From contig JANPWX010000076.1 of NCBI GenBank assembly GCA_024734555.1, positions 2,372,051 through 2,436,050 on the forward strand: a DNA stretch of 64,000 bases, written 5' to 3'. The position numbers were made by a program, and so were the translations under genes. Of this stretch, positions 27,798 to 40,704 are shown one piece after another. Positions within the stretch are counted from its first letter, which is position 1, and each line of letters starts with the position of its first letter. This stretch comes from Trochalopteron elliotii. Its lineage: Eukaryota > Chordata > Aves > Passeriformes > Leiothrichidae. Below the pieces are notes generated by a model. It made no database searches and was not told the DNA's origin. It was given only the letters and a program-made list of their open reading frames with translations.

Positions 27798-28190
27798 TGT
27801 TGCAGTGCATGATTGAGGTTTTCAAAGTTGTATCTGTATATTTTTATTTGTCTGAATTGGTATGTTCCTTTGAGCCCCTTCCAAAACATCCCCATCCTTA
27901 ATCAGCTGGTATCACCCTATCCTGGGCCACCCCCTTCCTTCCCTCATTGGCCCAGATTTTCCTCCGCCCAGGCTGCGCCCTGGAAAAGGAGAGGACAAGG
28001 GCCCAAAGCTCTCTGTTCTGCCATGTGGGCTGACTGAATAAACACCTTCCCAAACCCACACCAGAGCCCTCCTTTATTCCAAGCCTTAAACCACACACAG
28101 CTAAGAGACTGAGGAACCCACTGACTGTTTTAATTAGTCTGGGAACTACTGCTTTAGCCGGTAAGCAGCCCCACAGAGATACCAACTACA
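27798..28190 (+). mobile_element. Solo ERV LTR, 393 bp, with perfect target duplication
   Basis: Starts TGTTGCAGTGC and ends CCAACTACA, flanked on both sides by ATCAAC (27792-27797 and 28191-28196), an exact 6-bp duplication. It carries AATAAA at 28037-28042 in plus orientation, followed by a tail of about 150 bases. It is homologous to 29348-29772 through most of its length, sharing for example 'gtgcatga.tgaggttttcaaa', 'ggtatcaccctatcctgg', 'aataaacaccttccca' and 'ggtaagcagcccc'. The duplication length points to class II integrase. No internal retroviral sequence is attached. Open frames in both strands here are shadows. Confidence 0.88.
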
Positions 28191-28968
28191 ATCAACTGGT
28201 TACAAAGAATTCTAAAATGTAAGAGACTTAACTGCAACATTATTTATAGTTGAGAAAGAGCAGATCATAATATGTGCATATTTTTCTTTCATTTCCGAGC
28301 CTTTTTTGTATTAATGCTGATCAAGTAGGTTGAAGCTAGCAGTTATCGACACAAATTTAGAAATGTATATTGTAATCATTAGTTTTTCAGACGTCTGAAA
28401 TATTTCATATTATGATAAAGAAAGGAGGTTCTAGCTATCTTAAGAAAATGTGCAAAGGACAAGAGCCGTTACTGCACTAAAGTCATAGCCCTGTTTACGT
28501 TTATCTGCTCTGTGTTTCCAACATTCATTTTACACAGTTACACAGCACAAATTAGCAACTCAATTATTTAAAAAGAAAGACCTCCAAAATCCAGGAAAAA
28601 TATAGAAGATACTGTAACTGTAATTATAAAAACTGAAAAGACAAAAAGAACTCATTTCAGAAGTTGGGATGCTGGAGTTTGCAATGTTTTATAAGACTTC
28701 AAAATTCATAAATGTGTTAAGATGCCCCAAAGCACAAATTCCATCCCAAAAGATGGAAAGTAGCAGCATTTCATTTTATGAAAATTCAGGAATTTCTGAG
28801 TACCAAGATGTCCAAACAATGTGTTCAAGTGCTTCACTGCACTGCTATGTTAGACATGTTAGTATACTTTCAAAGAGAATAGGAAACAGAAAGGACATGA
28901 TGTTAAACTAGAAGGGTGTCTACAGCCATTTCTTTCCCATGGTCTCAAAGACCTCTCCTGTGACCCTG

Positions 28969-30049
28969 TGTCCTGGGGTGACTTTATGATGCTTCTATCC
29001 CCAAATTGTCTGTTCTGTTTATGCTGGATATTAAGTTCTACACCTTTAAGACTGGTTCTGAGAGCAAATGGGAGAACGAAGTAGCGCACAGTTTGTTTGA
29101 GAAACTGCTCTCACTCCTCCGCATTCCACTCCTGGACTGTGTTGTCTGCAGCATGGACAATGGGAGAGAGCTCTCCTTTGCTTTTTAGTTTTTAGCTAGC
29201 TGAAGCAGAGAAGTTCCCTGGACTGTTGTTTTTTTTTTTTTTTCTTTCTTTTTCTTGGAACTGTTTAAACTCGTTCTGGACTGAAAACCCAGAAAACACC
29301 TGGATCTCACACCTGGGGCCCAGGATGGTGTTTTCCAGTGCCTGAGGTGTTGCGGTGCATGACTGAGGTTTTCAAATTTGTATCTGTATTTTGTTTACTT
29401 GTCTGTACTTGGTCGGTTCCTTCCCAAGCCCCTTCCACCCCTGTACCCAAAATAACACCTGGTATCACCCTATCCTGGACCCCTTCCCTTCCCTTCCCTT
29501 ATTGGCCCAGAGTGTGCTCTGCCCAGGCTGCGACCTGGTAAGAGAAGAGCACAGGAGCCCAAATCACTGTTCTGGCACATGTTCTGGCAAGTGCCGTCCT
29601 GGCACATGGACAGCACGGAATAAACACCTTCCCAACCCAAGCCAGAGCCGGCTCCGTTCTTCCAGCCTTAACCAGGCTCAGCCAGCAGAACTGGGGGACC
29701 CACGAACTGTTTGGGTTGGTCTGGGAATTGTTTTAGCTGGTAAGCAGCCCCCACGCGAGAAACCAACCTTCACCGAGAGACTGATAAGAGACTGGGAGAG
29801 CTGAGTTACACCCACAGCAAGGACTTTCTCAATTTATCATCTCTTTTCAGAGTGGCGAGAGGTTTTGTTGTTTGATATTATTAATTTTTGATGCTTGTGA
29901 ACACTTTGCTTGTTGCATAAACAGTTTTTTCCGCTTTGTCTCTAAAGAATTTTTTTCCTGAACCAGTTGAGGGAGGGACTGCGTGAATTTGCTTTCTAGA
30001 GGGACCCTATTCAGAGGTTTCCTCCCAAAATTTGCCCTAAACCAGGACA
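28969..30049. mobile_element. ERVL-like LTR carrying a nested LTR
   Basis: The outer element begins TGTCCTGG (28969) and ends CCAGGACA (30049), an 8-bp inverted terminal repeat with TG...CA ends. Removing the nested LTR at 29348-29772 and one putative 6-bp duplication leaves about 650 bp, a plausible LTR length. Sequence such as 'ccaaattgtctgttctgttt' and the 'ctctagagggacc'-like right half resemble abundant passerine ERVL LTRs as I know them; this is recognition, not a search. Flanks CCCTG and CCTCA do not form a clean 5-bp duplication (three transitions apart). Orientation is not settled. A poly(T) run lies at about 29228-29245. Confidence 0.65.
29348..29772 (+). mobile_element. ERV LTR nested in the ERVL-like LTR
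   Basis: Second member of the LTR family at 27798-28190, starting TGTTGCGGTGC and ending CAACCTTCA, with AATAAA at 29619-29624. It is 32 bp longer, mainly through a local expansion around 29572-29607 in which near-copies of 'gttctggcacat' appear three times. Flanks CTGAGG (29342-29347) and CCGAGA (29773-29778) could be a 6-bp duplication with two transitions. It interrupts the element at 28969-30049, so it inserted later. Confidence 0.82.
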
Positions 30050-32059
30050 CCTCAGAAATAATTTGGGGATGTAGGCTAGAGTTTGTAGGCAGACAAAAGT
30101 AAACCCAAAGGTGACAAAGCAGACATTGTGTTTCATTCTAAACCAAAATTCAATGCACAGTTTCCATGCCAGTAGTCCCAATTCCTAATCAGCCATACTA
30201 GTGCATGGAAGAATAACTGAACAAAACGATTTAAATGATTATCTAATATACACTTTGCCTGTAGAAGCAGCTCAAGTAAAATATAGTGAATTTATACTGA
30301 AGTGCTCCATACTCAATGTAGGTATAACTTTCACTGCATACTGTGGTTGGAGGATTCAGGTGGTTTTAACCAGAGTCTGACAATTCTAATACATATAACA
30401 TGCTGCTAATATGAACAATCTAAATCTTAAAAAAAGTTTGAAGGATGAATTTCTAACCAAGCAATTCTTGTATTTTTATTTATGCGAGCTACTGAGGTTC
30501 ATTTCCTGGACTATTGACCATATAGGAATGTAAATTCTGAAATTTCAACAAGTCTTTTTCCTCACATATTGTTTTTTACAATTCCTGAAGCTACTATGCT
30601 TAAGTGAATGGAAGATAAATATCAGGGTTTTACAGTTCTTTACTTGATCCTGAGGAAGTCTATTCAATGTAGAAAAAAATTCAGTGATGTTACAGTGAAA
30701 AAAAGCCCCCATAACTAAGGAATTTTGGACGAGTCAGTATTATAGAACTTGGCTTTATTTTTCAGTCTTGGACAGGAACTATCTTTCAACATGATGGCTG
30801 TCCAGTAGTCTTAAATAAAAGGTGTAAGATTTAATGGTTCACAGTTTTAGAGGTGGTCAGGATTATAACTTAGCACCAGAACATTGCTGATAGATACTCT
30901 ATTTCCTTTCTACATTTGAGGTTAAGGAAAAAGGTGGACTATAAAAGGCAAGCAACTACTAGAAGAAAAAATTAATGTATCTTAGATGGAAGAATTACCT
31001 TAAGAAATAAGTAGAATAATAGACCTATCTGCTTCAAGGTATGATATGGAAAAAAATTTTACCCCTTCATTTCTTTCCCTCTACTGCTTTTTGATATAGA
31101 CCAATGAAAAAATAAGTATAGTAAACAAAGTCTATCTCTAATCCTGATAATGAAATTCTTAATTTATATTCTTTAATTTTGAAATTCAAGATTTTTCATT
31201 TCAAGGTACTAAAATAAATTCAATAAAAAATAAATATTTTTGGCCTAAAAGAACCACGTGTTGTAACCACATTCACATAAATCTAGTCAACATGTAAAGC
31301 TTGTTTACCAGATGTCATAATAGCCACAGCTAAAACCTGCCGTTGGGTGTCTAAACAGGTACTGATTCTCCCTCTTCCAATTATTATGAGGACTCATGGA
31401 GAGAGAGGTGTGCTAATGAGATGGAATCTTGGAAGATGGCATCTTGGAAGCGTTCTATATTTTTAGTCATTCGGATTTGGAAGTCATGATATTTCTTAAG
31501 GTCTGAAACATACTCTACTTATATGAAAATAGTTTGCAGAAGCCACAAACAGCAGAATAACTGAAACATCTGGTGCCAAGGTTAGATTTCAGAGGAAATA
31601 CTAGAACATTACATAACATGAAGTTTGAAACATGCCCTTCAGAATAAGAAACATGCAGCAGATTGTCCAATATCAGTCTTTTCTTCTCTCTTCAACAGAG
31701 AAAAAAATTGTACACTGCATAGTTCTTACCTCTTAAATCAAACACAGATACAAAGAGTCATGCTGAGGTTAATTCTTAAAAGAATGTTTAAGATATCTCA
31801 TTTTTTTATATTGAGGTATATTAAAAAAAAAATCTATATTTTCTTCCATATCACTAATAATTCTGTCTGTCCTTTGTTTAAAATTCCACTTCCCTCAGAG
31901 TGCTTCTATGTAAATTATAAAAACAATTAAATACCTCTCATCAATAAAACCCCTATTATTTTTACCACTATTTATAAAGATAAACATATTCAAAATAATC
32001 CATTAAAACTGATGATTTTCAAGTGGTCTTTGGAACCCAGAGAGGTCCCAGTTAACTGT

Positions 32060-32450
32060 AAACTAGAAAATGTTGTCCTGGTTTTCAAGGAGAACCCTGA
32101 AAACTACAAACTACATGTCAGTCTCACTTCAATGCCCACTAAAATCATGGAAAATCATGGAAAATACAATTCTGGGAAGTATTGAAAAACACCTGGAGGG
32201 CAGCACAGTCATCAGGCACAGCCAGCACAGCATCATGAACAGGGGGTCCTGCTTACCAAACTTGATTTCCTTCTACGACAGGGTAATTCACCTAATTATG
32301 TAGGGAAGCTATTAGGTGTAATCTTTTTGGACTTCAGCAAAGTTTTTCATACTGCCCCTCACAGTATCCTTCTGGACCAAATATCCAGAATTCAGCTGGT
32401 TAACTGTGTTGTGCGATGGGTGAGAAATTGGCTCCAGGATTTAAAGACAG
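32060..32450 (+). mobile_element. CR1 LINE reverse-transcriptase relic
   Basis: Translated pieces match the CR1 ORF2 reverse-transcriptase core in order: a degraded N-Y-x-x-V-S-L stretch, then a V-I-R-x-S-Q-H segment, S-C-L-x-N-L-I-S-F-Y-D, and, in another frame past about 32300, L-D-F-S-K-V-F-H-T with the following HSILLDQ-like run and V-R-W-V-R-N-W-L. Frame changes and stops (for example near 32303) show it is dead. It covers only the palm/fingers part, with no 3' end, and is in plus orientation. Confidence 0.82.
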
Positions 32451-35400
32451 TGCTACCCATGATAGAAGCACAACACTAGAACAGAATTGCTGTTTTGTGT
32501 AAAGAAAAATATTCTGATTCTTTCATTGCTACTTATATCATGAAAGACTAGATAGGAACTCATATTTCTAAAGTGACTATCTTCAGTATATTTTATCCCC
32601 TCCAAACTTTCCTGACTTAACTACTGTGATGCTAAATAAATTATGAATAGCAAATAGTTCTAAATGATCATTCTCAAATTATTATTTTAGAGTTAATAGT
32701 GTAAAACCTGCTTGTGATACACACAATGACTGAACTGCTGTATGATTTAGTGTTTGTGATACTTTAAACTGCAGCATTTCTTTGGTATTTGAATATATGA
32801 CAGTTTGCTATAATGCAAATCATGATGTAAGTAAGGATTAACAGCCTTGCATCTGTCCAGCCCGGAAGAAAAAAACCCAAACTTTCACAATAAATCATGC
32901 CAAGATAGGCTAAATAACTTTTTTCTTTAGCCCACAAAACAGAAAATAGTGACTGAAAAGCTGTAAGGTACAAACTTTAGATGGAGAGCAGCCTATTCCA
33001 GCTAATGTGAACAACAAAACATTTTTAATTTGGTATGTTCTTTGTCTATTTAGGTGCGCAGAATAGGCACAGCCTTTTTCTTCTGCAAACATGCACTTAG
33101 CAACTCCTTAGTTATACACAAATAGACAGTGTTAGGAACAGTCATTTAAAGGTATTTAAGGGACCTCTAATTTCTGAAGCAGAGCTAAGACAACAAAGAC
33201 TTGAGAGAAATTGCTCCAGCTCCGCATTGTGTACTTACTAATAGTGAAATATGTGTTGTGCCTCTCCATTTGAAAAGAAGAAAAAAGCTATGTATGAAAA
33301 ATTGCTGGGAGGCCAAGCCAAGTGGCAGGACATCTTACTGTTAATCAGGCACAATTATCTCAAGAGTATTGAGTAATCAGTTTAATCTTTATGACAATTT
33401 GACCCATGTGACATCAAAAGAAAAAATAGGATTGGCTTATGAAGTCATTTTATGTTTTCCATAACTGCACATAAAGATTTACTGGCTACCTGAAATAACA
33501 CAAACCTTCTGGTCAAAGGTCTGAGGTGCAGAAGCCACTCTTGATTATAACTCTACAAGCCTGTTAAAATTTGAGGTAATGAGAGGGTAAAGTGGTGAAG
33601 CAACATGACACACTGTAGTAGGGCTACTGCTTTGCTCATGAGAAGGTATTACCTCTTGCTTCCACCACGGTAAATATGGAAAGTTTTAAGATTGATACAC
33701 TGACAGAAGCTGAGGGATACCCAGGAAGGGTACAGCACCTTATTTTTCTTAGTATTTCAAGTCTTGTTCCTAAGCATGTCATCCTGAATATCCAATCTCC
33801 TGTTACCTCCCCGTGTATACATTTGTTTTGACTTGTCCTGACCCTACAATGTTCCCCATCCATCTATGTCATATGATTTTTCCTTTTTACTCTCCCCATC
33901 CTACAACTTCCTTCATTGCAAACACATCTCACAGCATTTTGAGAGATTTGTTTTTTTCCTTCTTTTATTTTCTGAAGCACATTAGCCTCTTTACATCTAT
34001 ACAGATATGACTGATTTGAGAACAAAACTGAGACTTACAGATAATGGTTAGTCAACAGTTCCTCTATTTACTGTAATGTAAAGCAGAGATCCCAACCAAA
34101 GGAAAAGAATTATTTTCTATTTTTTTTTTTCCGAGCAGGAATTCACATTCTTTAAACTTCAGTAAAGGTTAAGTTTGCTAAGATTTTGGACAATGTTTTT
34201 CAATTACAGGACTAGAGACCTTGCACTAGAATCCAAGTGCAACCCTCCTATCGTACTCCTCTCTTTCGTTCAGATCCCAGATACTATCAGAACTTATCAC
34301 TGCTTCCCTTCGCTCAAGGGAATCATACCTTTACTTCCTCAATTCAACTGAAGGAAAAGCAGAACTGACAGGGTTTACACTTCCTGAATGCTGCTAAATC
34401 ATCCGTAAGGATTACTTAACTCCAGGGAATGTAACAGTGTCTTTGAGGAGCAATCTGTGTATTTGGGACACTTTTCATATCATACCCAATAATAGGTTTT
34501 TCAAAAAAATAACAGGAGAAAGAATATCTCAGAGGTTCTCATAACTCTAAAATCCTTTGTTATTTTAAACTGCACAAGTCAATCAATACAATTTATTTTG
34601 AATATATGCAAAATAATGTTTAAGAGCAAAGCATAAGTAATTCAGTAATTGCACTAACTGCTCCAAAATGTGAATACAAAGTGTGACCTGTGTGGAGCAC
34701 TTTGTATCTTTTATTTGTGATTCTTCAAAGAAAAATAATCTTAATAATTTTAGGCTCCTCAGAACCCACTACACAAATGACATTTTAAGATTTTCAAAAC
34801 AGTACACTTGCTATGCTGAGGAATGCTAGCTCACATGCTAAAAAAGTTTGGTTGGATCAAAAATCTACAAAGTAAATCAATCTTAACAAAGAATGCTGAT
34901 AGTATTCAAAAAATCACAAAAATATTTTGAGTTACTGGAAAAACAGTAATTTCTCTAACCCTGAAATACTTGCACTAGTCAACGTACTTTTTTTGTTGTT
35001 TTGTGTTTGTTTTTTTTGTTTGCTTTTTTCCAATCATATGGAATTTAACTATGCCTGTAGGAAGTTTCTTAGAGTACTATTTTTCAAAGACAGAAGATGC
35101 TATTGAGGATTTTTCTGTTCCAGAAGTAAGTGATGCTCATAGATATCACTGGCTTTGAAACTAAATGATAGGAGATACTGATTTGCATAAATACTGTTCT
35201 CAAATTACCTCATACAAGAAACTTAACATCTGCTATAATTGGCAGGTATGCCAAGAGTTTTATTCCCAATATCATGATTCTTTCTGCTTTAAAGTAGCTG
35301 GGAATATCAAGCACAATGAACTTCTGTGCAGATGGACACTGCAAAGCCTAGACGACATTTAAATATTACTAGTTTTTGATGATTAGAAAATAGAAGATAT

Positions 35401-36899
35401 TTGTCAGCTCAAAAGGAAATTTAAATTTATTTTGATACAGAAACCTAGAAAATATCAAATTATGTACAGTTTTTAAATGAAGGGTTTAATTTCTTTTTTT
35501 TGTTGTTGTTGTTGTGACAGCCATGTACATAGAATTCCCACGGATTTTACTATATACCTGGCTTGATTAGAAGTCTGAGCACAAAGCAATCACAGTAAAA
35601 AATACACTTTAAAGTTAGACACTATCAAAATGCAGGACAGCAGGTTGCACTCAAGTAAAACCAGAAGTAGGCCAGGCTTGCAATTACTCTTCTAGGTCTT
35701 TTTTATCAGAAGTCTAGGGAAAATGACTGCTCGTGAAAGAGGTCTGGAAAGTTACCAAGTTCAAGCTTCTAGGTGTTACAAATGTAGTTCAAATAATGGA
35801 TCAGCGTTCAATGCACTCACTTTGCATGAATTTCCATGCTAACCTGCATAGCTAGTAACTTCACTATGTCAAAAGTAATTACCTTCTTGATGTAGAAGAT
35901 ATAATGCCATATGTTTAAAAACAGCATATGATTACAGATATTGAGAATGGAGAAATTACAATGGAATGAAGAGTAATATGTCTGGCCAAAATGATGAAAG
36001 ACAAAGCTTAAAGGAATAATGAGAGTGATGACAAATCCAGTGAATATAACATAAACAATTCAATATTATAAAGCAGGATAAGGAGTCAAAGGCATCATGT
36101 AGTTTCAACATTTTTCAGAAACCAAGAGTACACTGCTGTAATTGAACAGAACTTGATTAAGGAGAAAGCTGAAAAAGCATTACATTATAAAGAAAAACAG
36201 TGTATAAAACTCAAAAACCTGAATTTTGTTTTCTGCTAGGAGCATTTATCCAATAACATAATAGAAATTGAAATTTTTGCAGAGCAAGATTTTAAACAAA
36301 ATAATTCTGAACATGAAAAGCTTTGTAGTAATGTACCAGTTTGATTATTAGTAATATGTTCAGAACATATTTCATATGTTAGACAGTCTTAAATGGGATA
36401 ATGAAATATTAAATGCAGGCAGAGAAAGTAGGTGACTCAACAGAGGGATGAAAATCCACTTCATTAAAGTATTTGTTTAATGTATGTTTTTCTACATAAT
36501 TACTAGAAGTAAATCCTGTTAGCTGCTGTGTAGTAGCAGATGTTGTGTTAACATTCATATCTGGTCCTACCAGGTTTTGTCTTTCAAATGTCTTTGTGAG
36601 CTCCATGATCCACATATATTACAGAAACCGAAAAGTCAAAACAACATTCAATTCCTTCACCAAAGCCAAAAGTACAAAGAAGCAGAATAGTATATATTCA
36701 AGAAAGGAGAAGTGTTTGCATTCTATCCCAGAACAGACCTCTAAAGCAGATGGTGAGATTTTTCTTCATTTATTGCAGTGACGGTTTACACAGATTAATT
36801 AATGGATAGCTACAGGTGAGATGAATCCCACTCTTGGTGACTAACTAGATACTTGCATAGAAGTAAATTCTAAGAGTCTTTATTTACAGTGTCTGAAAG

Positions 36900-37080
36900 G
36901 CAATAACTGAGGTTTGAAGGGACCTTTGAAGTTTATCTAATTCAACTTCACCTGCTCAAGGTATGGTCAGCTACAACAGGTTTCTCAGGACATTGTCCAG
37001 TTCAATTCTAAGTATCTCCAAGGATGGAAACCGCAGTCTGTTTGGACAACCTGTTTCAGTGCTTGGCTACCATAACAGGA
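36900..37080 (-). mobile_element. CR1 LINE 3' end fragment, minus orientation
   Basis: Reverse complement of the CR1 3' region: 'ttgaagggacctttgaagtt', 'tctaattcaacttcacctgc', 'aaggatggaaaccgcagtct', 'tggacaacctgtttcagtgc'. Both ends are truncated or diverged. A purine-rich simple repeat begins immediately to the right. Confidence 0.8.
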
Positions 37081-37165
37081 AAAAAAAGAAAGAAAAAGAG
37101 GGAAAGAGAGGAAAGAGAGGAAGGAGAGAGAGGAAAGAAAGGAAGGCAGGCAGGAAGGACAGAAG
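37080..37165. repeat. Purine-only GAAA/GGAA microsatellite
   Basis: About 85 bases of nearly pure A and G (AAAG, GAGGAAA, GGAAGG, with GGCA at the right end) on the plus strand. The Lys/Glu/Arg-rich frames across it are artefacts. It abuts the CR1 fragment, which suggests growth from an A-rich site in or beside the element. Confidence 0.88.
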
Positions 37166-39777
37166 AAAGTTTCCTGTATTTAATTTGCATCATTGTTGCT
37201 TATTGAGCAATTACTTGCTGGCACAGACCATGGGAAACTGAAAAAGTCATACAGAACTTTGCAGGATGCTAACAGACATGACTGAGAACTTAGATCATCC
37301 CCTCTGGTCACATGAAAACATTTCTATAATGATTTTTTTTTTCTAAGAATAAATGTATTTACAAAATATTTACCACAAACAATGACATGACAGTGGAAAA
37401 GCACACCTGGAGACCAGATCAAAACTTTTTCTGCCAGATATACTCATTTTTCGTAGTCCTTTTCTATATGTCCCTGCTACTCTAAGCTATCTTAAAACTT
37501 GCTGTAATGTATCCACTGATTGTAAGATAAGAATAACTAGTCTAGAATATATGAAAAGTACATAATACCCATTTTTCAGAAAGTGCAAATCTGGGCGTGT
37601 CATCAGTATTTTTTCTCAAGTTTTAGTAATACAGGTTATTAATAAATACACTAAATCTGCAAGTATAGAATACATCAGGTATAACAGCTTGACACATTTC
37701 TACTAGTATGGATACACCAGAGTATTAAAGATCTTACTTATCCAAGAGCATTTCTCACCTAGCTTTTTAATGGTCTTATTTCTTCCAATAAAAAAACCCC
37801 ATAGATTTGCTTCTGTATGCACATAAGTGCAGCTATTATCTTTGGGGATGTATTGTTGTTCCTTACCTATTTTTCCCACTATAAAACCCAATCAAACTAA
37901 CAAAATCCCCAAAACAACAACAAAAACCCCAAACAAAAATTTCTTTTAGGTCATATCTTGATCAGTTGGAAATCCACAGTGGTATGCTCAGACAACTTGA
38001 CCTCTTGGCTTCAGGAACAGTATCAGGAGGCAGTTCTGGCAGTACAAACTTAATCTGTGTATTTATGTATGCATACTGAGAATGAAATCTATGTAGACAA
38101 GCATTCACAGGTAAACAACTGTATTCTATACCCCATAAAAATGTTTTATTTGTCTTTTGACGCCCTTATACATATCTTTCCTGGTCTAGAATACATTTTT
38201 TCCCCTTAAGTGATTTAAATCAATGATATAATTTTTTTTTTCCAACACAAGCCCTCAAGCAAAGAATGAAAAGCAAAAAAACAAAAAAAAAAAACACCTC
38301 TCCTTGGCTTTACGGATACTTTTTCTGTTTTATAAAAGTATACTATAAAAATGTAGATCAAAATAATAAATATTCCCTAATACTTAATTCCAGAATTCTG
38401 AAGTTTTCCTGTGTCCTTTTAATTCCCTGAATTAATTTCTGAAATGTTGTAATGTTCTAAAGTACTGCTCTTAAAAAATTAGGCCATCATTTGCCTCATT
38501 TTAGAACACGAAGTGGCAAGTTAATTACACTACATCCAAAAATTTTTATCTCAAGAGATATACATTTTTTTCAGTACCTATTTTACCTTTAAAATGTTGA
38601 TTATACTTATATGCTACAACCATAGAGATACCTCTTGAGTTTATATGTAAATATGATGAAAGGAACACCTGAAATCCTGAAAAGACTATTGTAGTGAGGT
38701 GAAACTGTTCAGTTGCTGATCTCCTGTCAACATTATAGCAGCCTCCAACCTGCCTCTATACTGATCTAGTAGCCTGTGTGGCAGAATGTGAAGAATAGCC
38801 ATCTGTGTCAGGTATGGCAGCAGGTGCCATATCAGCTGCTGCTGGATGACAATAATTCTCTTCCAAGCACCTGGCAACTTTGACAGACACTTTTATCTTT
38901 GTATAAAAACACCCCAGCACCTCAAAAAGTTCTCTGAAATAGAATCGAGAAACTCAACAGAGCACCAGCTGATAAAGGCCAGAACCTACTACACAGCAAA
39001 TGTACTGTGAAGTCTAGGTAACAGGGCTTACTCATGAGTTCTTTATCATGCACAGCAGTCATTTGTTTCAGTACAGTATTATTAATATAACTGTATAAGG
39101 CAGAACTTGAAGCAGGATAACACATATGTAAAAAGTAAATGATATGTCATTAAAATTTTAAAAATTTCTGTTTACACAGATGTGATTTGTGCCAGTAAAA
39201 CCAAGGAGGATACCTCATAATTAGGGGATTCAAACAATGACAACTTTTCAGTGTATCCATCAGTAACTCTATACCTGAAGTTTTTGTAGGAAGAAGATAT
39301 ACATAAGAACACTTGATCAGATTGTTTAAAAAATATTTTAAGAGTCTCACCCACATTTACGAATAGATGTGTTTTGAACTCAGAACTACTATTAACTATG
39401 TCAGTGAAAAGTAGTTCTTGAGATACACTACTCAGCTGAATGTTTCAGAAAGTACCCTGACTTCATGAATGACAGATCTCCATGTCTGGATCATGCAGTT
39501 TTGTCTCCAGCAGCAGTTGAATTTTCTCCATTTTCAGCTGTTTAACAGTAGCTAATCATTTTATCAAGTTTATATTTGTCTCTTTAATAAACATAAGTGA
39601 TGAAAATTATGATTATAAAGAGACGATCTTTGAAGGAAAATAGACAATGTCAATCAAAAAATGGAAGATGAGTATGTGATTCTTGTGAAAGAAAAGGCAG
39701 AACAAGCAGTTCAGTCAATCAATCAATCCCAACAGAATTCTGTGTACCAAAACCCAACATGCTTTAAAACTAATTTA

Positions 39778-39922
39778 CCCAAATTAAAAAAAAAAACCAA
39801 CAAAACAAACAAAAAACATAACACAAAAGAAAACAAAACAAAATCAAAACAAGAAAAAACTCAACCAAACAAAAAATCCCTTCCAAAACAAAAACCAACC
39901 AAACCCCCATCAAAACAACAAA
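39778..39922 (+). repeat. CAAAA-rich simple repeat
   Basis: About 145 bases dominated by AAAC, AAAAC and CCAAAC units on the plus strand. The Lys/Asn/Gln/Pro-rich 109-codon frame spanning it is a composition artefact. Confidence 0.88.
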
Positions 39923-40704
39923 ACAGTACTCAGCTTATTTTTTATAGATGTAATCACTTTGAAGAGATATATAAGCAAAAAAAATTCTGAAACTATCTGT
40001 AAAGAGAGTGCCTGATACATGCTACATATATAATAGTATTTTTAGTAAAATGAAAAGGCCACAATGAAGGCATAATCTTCAGAAAAAAATGTTGCACTTC
40101 TGTTACTTTTGACTTTTTTGCAAATGTTTTTAAAACAACAGGATAGGCAATTTTTGGCTACCCAAAAACATCACTAAAAACTATTGGAATGCCAGAGACT
40201 TTGAGAGGTTTGTCAAATACATTTTTAGTCAAAAAATATCTAGTTTCAGAGAAAAAGAAACACTCAGAAAACACGTGAACTAGGAAAAAAGAATCAAAGT
40301 CCCCATGCAATAAGGGAAATTGTCTTTCTCTCCTGCTGACTAGCCAAGGAAGAAGGGAAGATGGGCATTAGAATCAGAGAATACTGAACACAATATGAAG
40401 CATATGAAATTGTACACTCTGGAATACTGAAAACCCAGCCAAGAGAAAATGGAGTTTTCCTTACTGGATGTGAAAGATGTTGGGAAAAATTAGTTTGAGA
40501 GAAAATAGTTTTAAAGTTACATATAAATGCAATTAAGAAAGGATGTTGGAATAAATACAAAAAAATATTGAAGGGAATAAATTAAAATTTAAAAAACTTA
40601 TTAACAACTAAAATTAATATATTTCCAATATTCGTACCATTTTAGAAGCATCACCAAGGAAAGAAATTATATATATGCACTTCTCAGAAGCTCTTTCTAC
40701 TCAC

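Larger units (their letters stand above)
1..40704 (-). other. Downstream intron (partial) of the EGF gene
   Basis: Everything 3' of exon C on the minus strand to the window edge appears to be one intron of more than 40.7 kb. No exon with EGF, laminin-G or Ser/Thr-rich spacer features was recognised. Most mobile elements in the window lie here. The following gaps between listed repeats show only AT-rich sequence without identifiable features: 1-2429, 3094-6090, 7077-13759, 14402-15372, 15751-19659, 20038-23879, 24351-27791, 28197-28963, 30050-32059, 32451-36899, 37166-39777 and 39923-40704. Confidence 0.45.

Noticed and set aside
27798..29772. The two related LTRs as ends of one 2-kb provirus
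   Set aside because: The left one has its own perfect duplication immediately on both sides, the interval contains the start of another LTR and no retroviral genes, and the two LTRs are quite diverged.
39661..39990. 109-codon Lys/Asn/Pro-rich frame
   Set aside because: Produced by the CAAAA-rich simple repeat.
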